A DNA stretch of 64,000 bases from Geothrix terrae. Lineage in GTDB: Bacteria; Acidobacteriota; Holophagae; Holophagales; Holophagaceae. Location of the stretch: NCBI RefSeq assembly GCF_022808775.1, contig NZ_JAKZLA010000003.1, positions 62,001 through 126,000 of the forward strand, read 5' to 3'. The notes under the pieces are model-generated. The model made no database searches. It worked only from the letters and a program-made list of their open reading frames with translations, and had not been told where the DNA came from. A program made the position numbers and the translations under genes. Below are positions 56,901 through 64,000 of this stretch, piece by piece. Position 1 is the first letter of the stretch, and every line of letters begins with the position of its first letter.

Positions 56901-58415
56901 TCAGAGCTCCAGGGTGATGCCCTGGGCCAACTCCACCTGGCCGCTGAAGTTGATGGCGCTGGTCTGGCGGCGCATGTAGGCCTTCCATGCGTCGGAGCCG
57001 CTCTCCCGGCCCCCGCCGGTCTCCTTCTCCCCGCCGAAGGCCCCGCCGATCTCCGCGCCGCTGGTGCCCGTGTTCACATTGGCCAGGCCGCAATCGCTGC
57101 CGGCCGCGGACAGGAACAGCTCGCTCTCGCGCTGGTCGTTGGTGATGATGGCGCTGGAAAGGCCCTGGGACACGCCGTTCTGGAGGGCGATGGCCTCCTC
57201 GATGGTCCGGTAGGCCATGAGGTAGAGCACCGGCGCGAAGGTCTCCTCCTTCACGATGGGCAGGTTGCCGGGCACCTCGACGAGGCAGGGCGTGATGTAG
57301 CAGCCGCCGGCGTTCGGCAGTTTCTCGCCACCGAAGAGGACCTTCCCGCCCTGGACCTTCACCGTCTCGATGGCCGCGAGCATGGTCTCCACGGCGGCCC
57401 TGTCCACCAGGGGGCCCATGAGGTTCCCGTCCATGCGGGGATCGCCGATGGGCGTCTTGCGGTAGAGGTCCAGCAGGCGGTCGCGGAAGGCCGGGTAGAT
57501 GGACTCGTGGACAATGACGCGGCGGGTGGAGGTGCAGCGTTGACCGGAGGTGCCGATGGCGCCGAAGTAGATGGAGCGCAGCGCGATCTCGAGGTCCCCC
57601 TTCTCGCTGACGATCACGGCGCCGTTGCCGCCCAGCTCGAGGATGTGGCGACCGAAGCGCTCCTGCACCAACCTGCCCACGTGCCTGCCGCCGGGCACGG
57701 AGCCCGTGTACGACACCAGGGCCACGCGCGGATCGGTGTTGATGAGGTCGCCGATCTCGCTGCCCTTGCCGATGGCCAGGCTGCAGATGGCGGGGTCGTA
57801 GCCGAAGTCGCGCAGCACCTTCTCGGCGATCCGGGTGCAGGCGATGGCGGTCAGGGGCGTCTTGGAGGAGGGCTTCCACAGCACGGTGTCGCCGCAGACC
57901 AGGGCCAGGGCCGTGTTCCAGCTCCACACCGCCACCGGGAAGTTGAAGGCGGTGATGACGCCCACCACGCCCAGGGGATGCCACTGCTCCTGCAGGCGGT
58001 GCTGGCGGCGCTCGCTGGGCATGGTGAGGCCATAGAGCTGGCGGGAGAGGCCCACGGCGAAATCGCAGATGTCGATCATCTCCTGGACCTCGCCCAGGCC
58101 CTCGCGCAGGGCCTTGCCCATCTCGAGGCTCACGAGCGTGCCCAGGGCCTCCTTGTGCTTCCGCAGCTCGTCGCCCAGGGCCCGCACCACCTCGCCCCGC
58201 TTGGGCGCGGGCACCAGCTTCCAGGAGGCGAAGGCCGCATGACAGCGGGCCAGGACGGCCTCGAATTCCGCAGGCGTCACGTTGGCCACATCGGCCAGCT
58301 TCGCGCCGTCGATGGGGGACACCACGGCCTGGATCTTCCCGCTTCCGGTCCACTCGCCCGAGAACCCGCCCCGATTCGAATCCGACATGCCCAGCGCCTT
58401 CAGCACGTCCTGCAT
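56901..58415 (-). CDS. ALDH7-type aldehyde dehydrogenase (alpha-aminoadipic semialdehyde dehydrogenase-like)
   Basis: A 504-residue NAD-dependent aldehyde dehydrogenase. The C-terminal motif GAEIGGAFGGEKETGGGRESGSDAWKAYMRRQT is specific to the antiquitin/ALDH7 group, which oxidises aminoadipic semialdehyde in lysine breakdown. The cofactor segment VITAFNFPVAVWSWNTALAL, general-base Glu in LELGGNG (about 258) and catalytic Cys in GQRCTSTRR (about 293) are intact. A divergent LysR gene starts 84 bp upstream and probably controls it. The lysine role is from family knowledge. Confidence 0.93.
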   Translation of the reverse strand: MQDVLKALGMSDSNRGGFSGEWTGSGKIQAVVSPIDGAKLADVANVTPAEFEAVLARCHAAFASWKLVPAPKRGEVVRALGDELRKHKEALGTLVSLEMGKALREGLGEVQEMIDICDFAVGLSRQLYGLTMPSERRQHRLQEQWHPLGVVGVITAFNFPVAVWSWNTALALVCGDTVLWKPSSKTPLTAIACTRIAEKVLRDFGYDPAICSLAIGKGSEIGDLINTDPRVALVSYTGSVPGGRHVGRLVQERFGRHILELGGNGAVIVSEKGDLEIALRSIYFGAIGTSGQRCTSTRRVIVHESIYPAFRDRLLDLYRKTPIGDPRMDGNLMGPLVDRAAVETMLAAIETVKVQGGKVLFGGEKLPNAGGCYITPCLVEVPGNLPIVKEETFAPVLYLMAYRTIEEAIALQNGVSQGLSSAIITNDQRESELFLSAAGSDCGLANVNTGTSGAEIGGAFGGEKETGGGRESGSDAWKAYMRRQTSAINFSGQVELAQGITLEL

Positions 58416-58459
58416 GGCCGCACCTCCCTACGGCATTTGTATCTTTTTTTGTGTCAATG

Positions 58460-58502
58460 ATGAAATTCATTCGATTCACGCCTGACATGAATATGATTCA
58501 TG
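58460..58502. promoter_or_regulatory. Twin palindromes between ALDH7 and LysR genes
   Basis: ATGAA-A-TTCAT (58460-58470) and CATGAAT-ATG-ATTCATG (58486-58502) are perfect palindromes sharing the same half-site, with centres 29 bp apart. The second overlaps the LysR gene's first ATG. This is the layout of a LysR-type activation and autorepression region. Confidence 0.7.
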
Positions 58503-59411
58503 ATCATGGATGCCCTCCTGGATCTCCCCCAGCTCCGGACCTTCTTCACCCTGGCCCAGACCGGCAGCTTCACCGCCTGCGCCCGCCGGCTGAACCGCAC
58601 CCAGTCCGCCGTCAGCCACGCCATGGCCAAGCTGGAGGAGCTGGCCGGCGTCCGCCTCCTGGAACGCCGGGGGCGCAGCCTGGGCCTGACCGAGGAGGGC
58701 CGCCGGCTCTACCAGGCCTGCGAGCAGGTCTTTGCGACCCTGGACGCGGCCTCGGAGGACCTGCGCCGCCATCAGAGCCTGTCGAAGGGCCGGCTGCGCG
58801 TGGGCGCCACCGTGGAGTTCGGCAGCAGCATCCTCATGCGCCACATGCAGCCCTTCCTGGCCGCGAACCCGGATCTGGAGATCGACTTCACCCTCAGCCA
58901 CGATCTGCTGGCGCCCCTCCTGCGCGACGACCTTGACCTGATCATCGACTGCCAGGAATACCTGCTGCCCACCCTGAAGAAGACCCCCCTCTTCCGGGAA
59001 ACCTACGTGGTGGCCTGCGCGCCTGCGTTCCGCAAGGCCCACCGCATCCGGGTCCCCGGTGACCTGGGCCGGTGCCCGGTGCTGTCCCTCGACAAGGCCG
59101 GAACCTGGTGGAACCGCTTCCTCATGGCCATCCCCGGCCGGGACCAGCCTCAGCTGGAGCGGTTCATCGCCGTCGACCACATCCGCGCCATGATCCACGC
59201 CGCGGCGGAAGGCATGGGCGCGCTGCTGGTGCCGCGCTACAGCGTGCTGGAGGAGCTGGAGCGGGGTGACCTCGTGGCCCTCTTCCCCACCATCCGCCCC
59301 GCCGAGGACCGGTTCTCCATCTACCAGAAGAAGGTGAAGGCCGGCCAGGAGAAGCAGAAGCTGCTCACACGGTACCTGCAGTCGTTGAGTCCGGCGGAAT
59401 TCGGCTCCTGA
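58500..59411 (+). CDS. LysR-type transcriptional regulator
   Basis: A 303-residue regulator. The N-terminal winged helix (LPQLRTFFTLAQTGSFTACARRLNRTQSAVSHAMAKLEEL) is complete, and the effector domain spans about 90-295 (GRLRVGATVEFGSSIL...LDLIIDCQEYLLP). It is divergent from the ALDH7 gene and probably responds to a metabolite of that pathway. Two starts are possible, ATG 58500 or ATG 58506; TATGAT at 58492-58497 could be a -10 for a near-leaderless message from the second. Confidence 0.92.
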   Translation: MIMDALLDLPQLRTFFTLAQTGSFTACARRLNRTQSAVSHAMAKLEELAGVRLLERRGRSLGLTEEGRRLYQACEQVFATLDAASEDLRRHQSLSKGRLRVGATVEFGSSILMRHMQPFLAANPDLEIDFTLSHDLLAPLLRDDLDLIIDCQEYLLPTLKKTPLFRETYVVACAPAFRKAHRIRVPGDLGRCPVLSLDKAGTWWNRFLMAIPGRDQPQLERFIAVDHIRAMIHAAAEGMGALLVPRYSVLEELERGDLVALFPTIRPAEDRFSIYQKKVKAGQEKQKLLTRYLQSLSPAEFGS

Positions 59412-60033
59412 AGGCCGCCTCCAGTGCCGCTTCCAGGCAGGCCAGCGACGGCGGCGCCAGCAGCCCGTGGTCATCCTCGAGGACGTGGAGGACCGTGCCC
59501 CGGTTCCTGGCCGCATAGGCTTCGCTCTCAGCCAGGGGGACGGATTCGTCCGCCCGGCCATGGAGGATCACCGTGGGCACGGGAATGCGCCATGCATCGT
59601 CGCCCTGCCAGCGCGGGAGGTCCCGGAGCAAGTCCGGGCCCAGCCGCAGGGGCCGTCCCTCCCCGTGGTGGAAGACCTCCATCTCCCCGCGCTCCCGGTA
59701 GGCGGCCCAGGCGGGATGGGTCATGCGGCGTGCGGCAAAGTGGATGGCCGGGGCCAACAGGATCAGCGAGCGCAGAGGGCTGCCCCGGTGGGCCACCGCC
59801 GTGGCGACGAAGCCGCCCATGGAACTCCCCACCAGCACCGGCGGTTCGGGAAGGCTCCGCACCAGGGCCTCCACCGCCTCCACCTGGGCCGTGACCGTGA
59901 GGGCCTCGAAGGTCGGCAGGTTCAGGTCCGGCGCATGGAAGGCGATTCCATGGGCCTCCGCCCACTGCCGCGTGAAGCGCCCCTTGTTCCCGCCGGGGGC
60001 GGAGGAGAAGCCGTGGAGGTAGATGAGGGCCAT
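59365..60033 (-). CDS. YqiA/YcfP-like alpha/beta-hydrolase (esterase)
   Basis: A 222-residue hydrolase with MALIYLHGFSSAPGGNKG at the N-terminus, nucleophile elbow VGSSMGGFVA, and late Asp (GRADESVP) and His (EDDHGLL). The short size and HGFSSAP opening match YqiA-type esterases. The last 47 nt overlap the convergent LysR gene. The shorter frame ending before the overlap would lose only the tail. Confidence 0.83.
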   Translation of the reverse strand: MALIYLHGFSSAPGGNKGRFTRQWAEAHGIAFHAPDLNLPTFEALTVTAQVEAVEALVRSLPEPPVLVGSSMGGFVATAVAHRGSPLRSLILLAPAIHFAARRMTHPAWAAYRERGEMEVFHHGEGRPLRLGPDLLRDLPRWQGDDAWRIPVPTVILHGRADESVPLAESEAYAARNRGTVLHVLEDDHGLLAPPSLACLEAALEAAFRSRIPPDSTTAGTV

Positions 60034-60054
60034 GATCGATCATGCGCCTGGATG

Positions 60055-60104
60055 GCGCCAAACCGCGATGCGGTTTGGCGCAGGTCTGCCAGCTTGGCTG
60101 GCAG
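60055..60104. repeat. Two consecutive hairpins upstream of the esterase gene
   Basis: GCGCCAAACCGC (60055-60066) pairs perfectly with 60070-60081 around GAT. CTGCCAGC (60086-60093) pairs with GCTGGCAG (60097-60104) around TTG. They lie between the esterase start and repeat array 2, and may end read-through transcription from HU. Confidence 0.55.
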
Positions 60105-60119
60105 CAGAAGAAGATCCTC

Positions 60120-60330
60120 TTAAACGAAGAAGGCCTCCTCGTCGGGTCCCGACTCCTGCCGAGCACGGCCCCGGCTCAACGACGAAGGCCGCCTCGCGGC
60201 GGCCTTCTGCGTCTGTGGCATAACCTCCTCGCCGGGTCCCGACTCCTGCCGAGCACGGCCCCGGCTCAACGACGAAGGCCGCCTCGCGGCGGCCTTCTGC
60301 GTCTGTGGCATAACCTCCTCGCCGGGTCCC
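60120..60330 (-). repeat. 90-bp tandem repeat array 2, downstream of HU
   Basis: Read on the minus strand, the core GTCGGGACCCG occurs three times 90 bp apart (near 60331, 60241 and 60151), each followed by GAGGAGG. Between cores each unit has a perfect 10-bp hairpin with GAAGGCCGCC arms (60184-60207 and 60274-60297). A frame from GTG 60365 to 60120 stays open for 81 residues with 30-residue repeats containing SGPGEEV; GC at third positions is 24 of 30 codons in one unit. It shares the core and the frame of the core with array 1. The interval 60034-60376 holds no confident gene. Confidence 0.8.
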
Positions 60331-60370
60331 GACTCCGAACGCGCCACTGGCGCGTTCGGAGTCACCCGGC
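60321..60370 (-). terminator. Head hairpin of repeat array 2, 6 nt after the HU stop
   Basis: Perfect 15-bp arms (60331-60345, 60349-60363) with a 3-nt loop, extended by GCCGGGT/ACCCGGC across a 3-nt bulge (60328-60330). Plan, bulge and stem base match the hairpin at 4339-4388 although the apical stem differs. Confidence 0.7.
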
Positions 60371-60376
60371 GGTCGG

Positions 60377-60676
60377 TTACATCTGATCCTTGAGACCCTT
60401 GGCGGTCTTGAACACGACCTTGCGGCCGGCGGGGATCTGGATGCTTTCACCGGTCTTGGGGTTGCGGCCCATCTTCTCCTTGGTGGCGCGCACTTCGAAG
60501 GTGCCGAGACCGAAGAGGTTGACGCGCTGGCCGGAGAGCAGGGTCTCCACGATGTGGTCGCGGACGCCGTCCAGGATGGCCTTGGCGCGGGCCTTGGACA
60601 GGTCCTGGGCCTCCGCCAGAGTGGCGGCGAGTTCGGCGATGCCGAGGGTTTCAGGCTTGGCAGTGGTCTTCGCCAT
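60377..60676 (-). CDS. HU/IHF-family DNA-binding protein
   Basis: A 99-residue nucleoid protein that bends and packs DNA. The helical N-terminal part (LGIAELAATLAEAQDLSKARAKAILDGVRDHIVETLLSGQRVNLFGLGTFEV) is followed by the DNA-binding arm, which contains the family signature GRNPKTGESIQIPAGRKVVFKTAKGLKDQM. AAGGAG precedes the ATG. It is followed directly by the array 2 head hairpin. Confidence 0.96.
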   Translation of the reverse strand: MAKTTAKPETLGIAELAATLAEAQDLSKARAKAILDGVRDHIVETLLSGQRVNLFGLGTFEVRATKEKMGRNPKTGESIQIPAGRKVVFKTAKGLKDQM

Positions 60677-60786
60677 GGATGGACTCCTTGGGATGGGGTG
60701 TGGCGGGATCCGACGACGCGGAATCCCGGCAGGACCAGCGCCTCCGCGAGGAGCCGGCCGGGTGGGGGGATGGGTTCTGGGCGGGC

Positions 60787-61236
60787 CTACTCGGCCGCGG
60801 TGGCGGTGACTTCGAGGCTGACCTTGGCGTGCACGCCGCTGTAGAGGCGGACATCCACGGTGTAGGTGCCCGCGTCCTTGATGTGGGGCACGGTGATGTC
60901 GCGGCGGTCCAGGGTGAAGCCCTTGCCCTTGAAGAGCTCGGCGACATCGGCGTTGGTGACGGAACCGAAGAGGTGGCCGTTCTCGCCGGCCTTCTTGGCC
61001 ACGGCGAGGCTCACGGCCTCGAGCTTCTCGGCCAGGCTCTTGGCGTCGGCCAGTTCCTTGGCGCGGAGCTTCTCGGCGCGGATCTTCTCGAGCTCGATCT
61101 GGCGCTTGTTGCCGGCGGTGACGGGCAGGGCCATCTTGCGCGGCAGCAGGAAATTGCGGGCATAGCCGTCCTTGACGTTCACGACGTCGCCGCGGGCGCC
61201 GAGGCTGGGCACGTTCTCGATGAGGAGGATTTCCAT
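60787..61236 (-). CDS. rplI: 50S ribosomal protein L9
   Basis: A 149-residue ribosomal protein. The N-terminal domain MEILLIENVPSLGARGDVVNVKDGYARNFLLPRKMA is diagnostic and binds 23S rRNA; a long connecting helix (NKRQIELEKIRAEKLRAKELADAKSLAEKLE) and the C-terminal domain (GHLFGSVTNADVAELFKGKG) follow. Length is normal. In most bacteria rplI follows rpsF and rpsR; here neither is adjacent, and the gene has its own upstream region. Confidence 0.97.
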   Translation of the reverse strand: MEILLIENVPSLGARGDVVNVKDGYARNFLLPRKMALPVTAGNKRQIELEKIRAEKLRAKELADAKSLAEKLEAVSLAVAKKAGENGHLFGSVTNADVAELFKGKGFTLDRRDITVPHIKDAGTYTVDVRLYSGVHAKVSLEVTATAAE

Positions 61237-61449
61237 GGGAACTCCAGGAATAGAATGGGTGGATGGTCCGGCCAGCGCTTCTTGCCCGCGTTGTCCCCGC
61301 TTGGGTGAGACGGCGTCATGCGCCGTCAGGGCCGGATTCCCAGGAACCCGCCCTGTCCCCCGGTGGGTTCAGGCCGATCAGAAAGTCCAGTTTATCCACG
61401 GATCGTCCGATACCCAACCAGGGATTTCCGGATCGAGGGGGCTCCGTTC

Positions 61450-61833
61450 ATGAACAGCCATGATCACCGCCGCGAGACCCGTGTCGTCACCGGCCCTGAA
61501 TTCACCATCTCGTTCCGCCTGAATGGCTACGATTTCCGGGAAGTCCGCATCATGAACCTGAGCGCGGGCGGCTGTTTTGCCCTCGTCCTGGGGCGGACCG
61601 CCCGCTTCTTCCTGCCGGGAACGACCCTCGACGACCTGGTGCTCGGCCATCCCGACCTTCCCAAGCACCCCATCACGGCGACCGTCGCCTACATGCTGGG
61701 GTACTCCGCCAGCGGCCAGACGGAGGAACAGGTGGGGATGGGCCTGCAGTTCCAGGACGTGCCCCAGGCCACCCGGGAGGCGCTGGCCGTCTGGGTGGAG
61801 ACGGTCACCGCCGCCGGGGGGGCGGGGGCCTGA
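61450..61833 (+). CDS. PilZ-domain protein
   Basis: A 127-residue single-domain protein. HRRETRV near residue 6 and NLSAGGC near residue 38 are the two PilZ motifs (RxxxR and [DN]xSxxG) that bind cyclic di-GMP. No output domain is attached, so it probably acts by binding another protein. ATG 61450 is taken; longer in-frame starts add a non-conserved leader. Divergent from rplI. Confidence 0.82.
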   Translation: MNSHDHRRETRVVTGPEFTISFRLNGYDFREVRIMNLSAGGCFALVLGRTARFFLPGTTLDDLVLGHPDLPKHPITATVAYMLGYSASGQTEEQVGMGLQFQDVPQATREALAVWVETVTAAGGAGA

Positions 61834-61845
61834 ACCTCCAGGACG

Positions 61846-62973
61846 CTACTTCTTCCCGAAGAAGGCCAGGATCGCGATCGCCGTCTCTTCGAGCATGGCC
61901 GCCGTCATCTCGGGGTAGACCGGGAGGCTGAGCACTTCCTTGGCGGCGAGCTCGGACTCGGGCAGCTGGCCGGTCTTGTACCCGAGGTCCTTGAAGCAGG
62001 GCTGCTCGTGGAGGCAGATGGGATAGTAGATCGCGCTGCCGATGCCGCGCTCCTTGAGGTGGGCCTGCAGCGCGTCACGCTTCCCGCCCTTCACCCGGAT
62101 GGTGAACTGGTTGTAGATGTGGCGGCCATCGGGGACCACTTCGCGGGGCAGCACGGCCTCGTCGGCGGCCAGGCCCTTCATGCGCTCCAGGTACCATGCG
62201 GCGTGCTTCCGGCGTCCCTCGTGCCAGCCGTCCAGCATGGGCAGCTTGGCGCGGAGCACCAGGGCCTGGAACTCGTCCATGCGCCCGTTCATGCCCACCT
62301 CGTGGTGCATGTAGACCGGCTCCATGCCGTGGACGCGGATGCGCCGCACCCGCGCGCCCAGGGTCGCGTCGTCGCGGATGGCGGTCATGCCCGCGTCGCC
62401 GAAGGCGCCGAGGTTCTTGGTGGGGTAGAAGCTGTAGGCGGTCATGTCGCCGAACTGGCCGGCGGACTTGCCCCAGCCCTTGGCGCCCAGGCTCTGGCAG
62501 GCATCCTCCAGCACCGGGATGCCGTGCTTCTTCGCCACGGCCATGATGGCGGGCATCTCCGCCAGCTGGCCGAAGAGGTGCACGGGCATGATGGCCTTGG
62601 TGCGGGGCGTGATGGCGGCTTCCACCAGGGCGCCGGTGGCGTTGAAGGTCGCCGGGTCGAGGTCGATGAAGACGGGCTTGGCGCCCAGGCGCGAGACCAC
62701 CCCCGCCGACGCGAAGAAGGTGAAGCTGGGGACGATCACCTCGTCGCCGTGGCCGATGCCCAGGGCCATGAGGGCCGCCAGCAGGGCGTCCGTGCCGCTG
62801 GACATGGCGACGGCATGGGCGGCGCCGGCGTAGGCGGAGATCTCGGCCTCCAGGCCCTTCACGTTCTCGCCCAGGATGAACGAGGAGCGGTCGATGAGGC
62901 CCGAGAGCCCCTCCAGCACCTTCGCCTTCACGGCGGCATTCTGCGGGGCGAGCTCAAGCATCGGGACGGCCAT
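61846..62973 (-). CDS. DegT/DnrJ/EryC1-family sugar aminotransferase
   Basis: A 375-residue PLP aminotransferase acting on nucleotide-linked keto-sugars, usually for surface polysaccharide. SSGTDALLAALMALGIGHGDEVIVPSFTFFASAGVV, EDACQSLGAKGWG and the PLP lysine in FYPTKNLGAFGDAG (about 184) are typical. GGAGG before ATG 62973 sets the start over an ATG at 62985. No glycosyltransferase genes are near, so the sugar is unknown. Confidence 0.92.
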   Translation of the reverse strand: MAVPMLELAPQNAAVKAKVLEGLSGLIDRSSFILGENVKGLEAEISAYAGAAHAVAMSSGTDALLAALMALGIGHGDEVIVPSFTFFASAGVVSRLGAKPVFIDLDPATFNATGALVEAAITPRTKAIMPVHLFGQLAEMPAIMAVAKKHGIPVLEDACQSLGAKGWGKSAGQFGDMTAYSFYPTKNLGAFGDAGMTAIRDDATLGARVRRIRVHGMEPVYMHHEVGMNGRMDEFQALVLRAKLPMLDGWHEGRRKHAAWYLERMKGLAADEAVLPREVVPDGRHIYNQFTIRVKGGKRDALQAHLKERGIGSAIYYPICLHEQPCFKDLGYKTGQLPESELAAKEVLSLPVYPEMTAAMLEETAIAILAFFGKK

Positions 62974-63065
62974 GGGAGCCTCCAATCAGGGTTTTCAAGT
63001 ATGCCAGCGGGTCAAGCGAGATTCCGTCACATCGGGACGGCGGACATCAAAGCAATAGCGGATTC

Positions 63066-63134
63066 ACCACGAAGACGGGAAGACCACGAAGAAAAGCCTC
63101 TATCTGGTTTTCGTGGTCTTCCCGTCTTCGTGGT
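63066..63134. repeat. Palindromic intergenic element D
   Basis: Perfect 25-bp arms (63066-63090 and 63110-63134) with a 19-nt loop. The left arm is built from ACCACGAAG repeats, so it is purine-rich like elements A-C but with a different word. It lies just downstream of lysS and upstream of the DegT gene, both minus strand, a terminator position. Confidence 0.8.
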
Positions 63135-63140
63135 CCAAAG

Positions 63141-64000
63141 TCATTCCTTTTCTTCGGTCTCGCTGGGCTTCGTCGGCCGCATGAGCGGGAACAGGATGAC
63201 GTCGCGGATGCTGGCGCTGTTGGTGAGGAGCATGACCAGGCGGTCGATGCCGATGCCCTCGCCGCCGCAGGGGGGGAAGCCGTGCTCCAGGCTGGTGACG
63301 AAGTCCATGTCCAGCAGCATGGCTTCGTCGTTGCCGGCATCCCGCTCGGCCATCTGGGCCTGGAAGCGGCCCATCTGGTCGACGGGGTCGTTCAGCTCCG
63401 AGTAGGCGTTGGCCAGCTCCATGCCGCCGGTGAACAGCTCGAAGCGGTCCACGAAGCGGTCGTCGCCCTCCAGGGTCTTCGTGAGGGGCGACAGCTCGAT
63501 GGGGTAGTCCGTGATGAAGGTGGGCTGGATGAGCTGCTTCTCCGCGTGGTGCTCGAAGAGGTCGCCCAGCAAGGTGCCCACGGTCTTGGCGCCGGCGTCC
63601 TCGATGTGGACCGCCTTGGCCAGGGCGCGGACGCTGTCGCCATCCTCCAGCAGGTGCCGGTCGATGTGGCCGTACTCGGCGATGGCGTCCTTGAGGGTCA
63701 GGCGCCGGAAGGGCTTGGCATAGGAGATGGGCTGCTCACCCCAGGGAAGCGTCTCGGAACCCATGACGTCCCGCGCCAGGCCGGAGATCAGATCCTCCGT
63801 GAGGGCCATCATGTCGCGCAGATCCTGGCCCGCGGCGTAGAACTCCATCATGGTGAACTCGGGGTTGTGGCGGACGCTGAGGCCTTCATTGCGGAAGTTG
63901 CGGTTGATCTCGAAGACCTTCTCGAAGCCGCCCACGATGAGCCGCTTGAGGTAGAGCTCCGGCGCGATGCGGAGGTAGAGCGACATGTCCAGGGCGTTGT
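63141..64000 (-). CDS. lysS: Lysyl-tRNA synthetase, class II (C-terminal part, cut by window edge)
   Basis: The last 286 or more residues of a class II lysyl-tRNA synthetase; the N-terminal anticodon-binding domain and part of the core lie beyond 64000. [34 protein letters not shown] is motif 2 and its lead-in, [10 protein letters not shown] follows, and [16 protein letters not shown] is motif 3 with the ATP-binding arginine. The visible part is intact. The frame continues to the window end without a start. Confidence 0.95.
   Translation of the reverse strand, partial: NALDMSLYLRIAPELYLKRLIVGGFEKVFEINRNFRNEGLSVRHNPEFTMMEFYAAGQDLRDMMALTEDLISGLARDVMGSETLPWGEQPISYAKPFRRLTLKDAIAEYGHIDRHLLEDGDSVRALAKAVHIEDAGAKTVGTLLGDLFEHHAEKQLIQPTFITDYPIELSPLTKTLEGDDRFVDRFELFTGGMELANAYSELNDPVDQMGRFQAQMAERDAGNDEAMLLDMDFVTSLEHGFPPCGGEGIGIDRLVMLLTNSASIRDVILFPLMRPTKPSETEEKE

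Overview
The window is GC-rich bacterial chromosome with dense, mostly short-spaced genes. Gene content points to Acidobacteriota, most likely Holophagaceae (Geothrix/Holophaga-like): a DUF5916-type outer-membrane protein, a bacterial XPB helicase with its helicase-associated partner, a tungsten-enzyme locus and many secreted or sensory proteins. The taxon is inferred from family content, not from a marker alignment. No tRNA, rRNA, CRISPR array, phage or transposase was seen.

Layout. 1-6.1 kb: outer-membrane protein, ABC ATPase/FtsX-type permease pair, a 66-bp tandem repeat array, a small secreted protein and PgpA. 6.2-17.3 kb: XPB helicase and its partner, separated by three secreted proteins (a BNR-repeat protein ending in a dockerin, a cohesin-like lipoprotein, and a TIG-domain metzincin lipoprotein). 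17.4-25.9 kb: ECF sigma factor with a membrane partner, family 4 uracil-DNA glycosylase, a LapA-LapB-like fusion, and a minus-strand operon of two parvulin-type foldases, an S4 protein and a YhaM-like nuclease, then a BI-1 family protein. 26-34.6 kb: bioF, bioD and bioA interleaved with a hybrid histidine kinase, a TPR protein and a receptor ending in a four-cysteine module. 34.6-45.5 kb: hydrolases, fumarylacetoacetase-family protein, homogentisate dioxygenase, MscS channel, POT transporter, amidohydrolases. 45.5-55.1 kb: molybdenum/tungsten block: moeA, ModE-like regulator, tupA, P5C dehydrogenase, tupB, tupC, four-cluster ferredoxin, large aldehyde:ferredoxin oxidoreductase and a ThiS/MoaD carrier. 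55-64 kb: histidine kinase, ALDH7 with divergent LysR, esterase, a 90-bp repeat array, HU, ribosomal protein L9, PilZ protein, DegT aminotransferase and the 3' part of lysS.

Working together. The tungsten block is the clearest unit: import (TupABC), a regulator, cofactor chemistry (MoeA, ThiS-like carrier), the tungstoenzyme and its electron carrier. XPB and its partner probably act together, and the secreted trio between them may be an insertion. FAH and HmgA point to tyrosine/homogentisate breakdown, POT to peptide uptake; with P5C and ALDH7 dehydrogenases this suggests an amino-acid-using organism.

Three patterns lie outside the ordinary genes. (1) Two intergenic arrays, downstream of the permease gene (4.3 kb) and of HU (60.3 kb), have different repeat units but the same head hairpin and the same core (GTCGGGACCCG followed by AGGAGG). 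(2) Six genes carry a TAnnCT hexamer at exactly -12 to -7 from the start codon, the arrangement expected of leaderless mRNAs. (3) Four intergenic purine-arm/pyrimidine-arm palindromes recur between genes.
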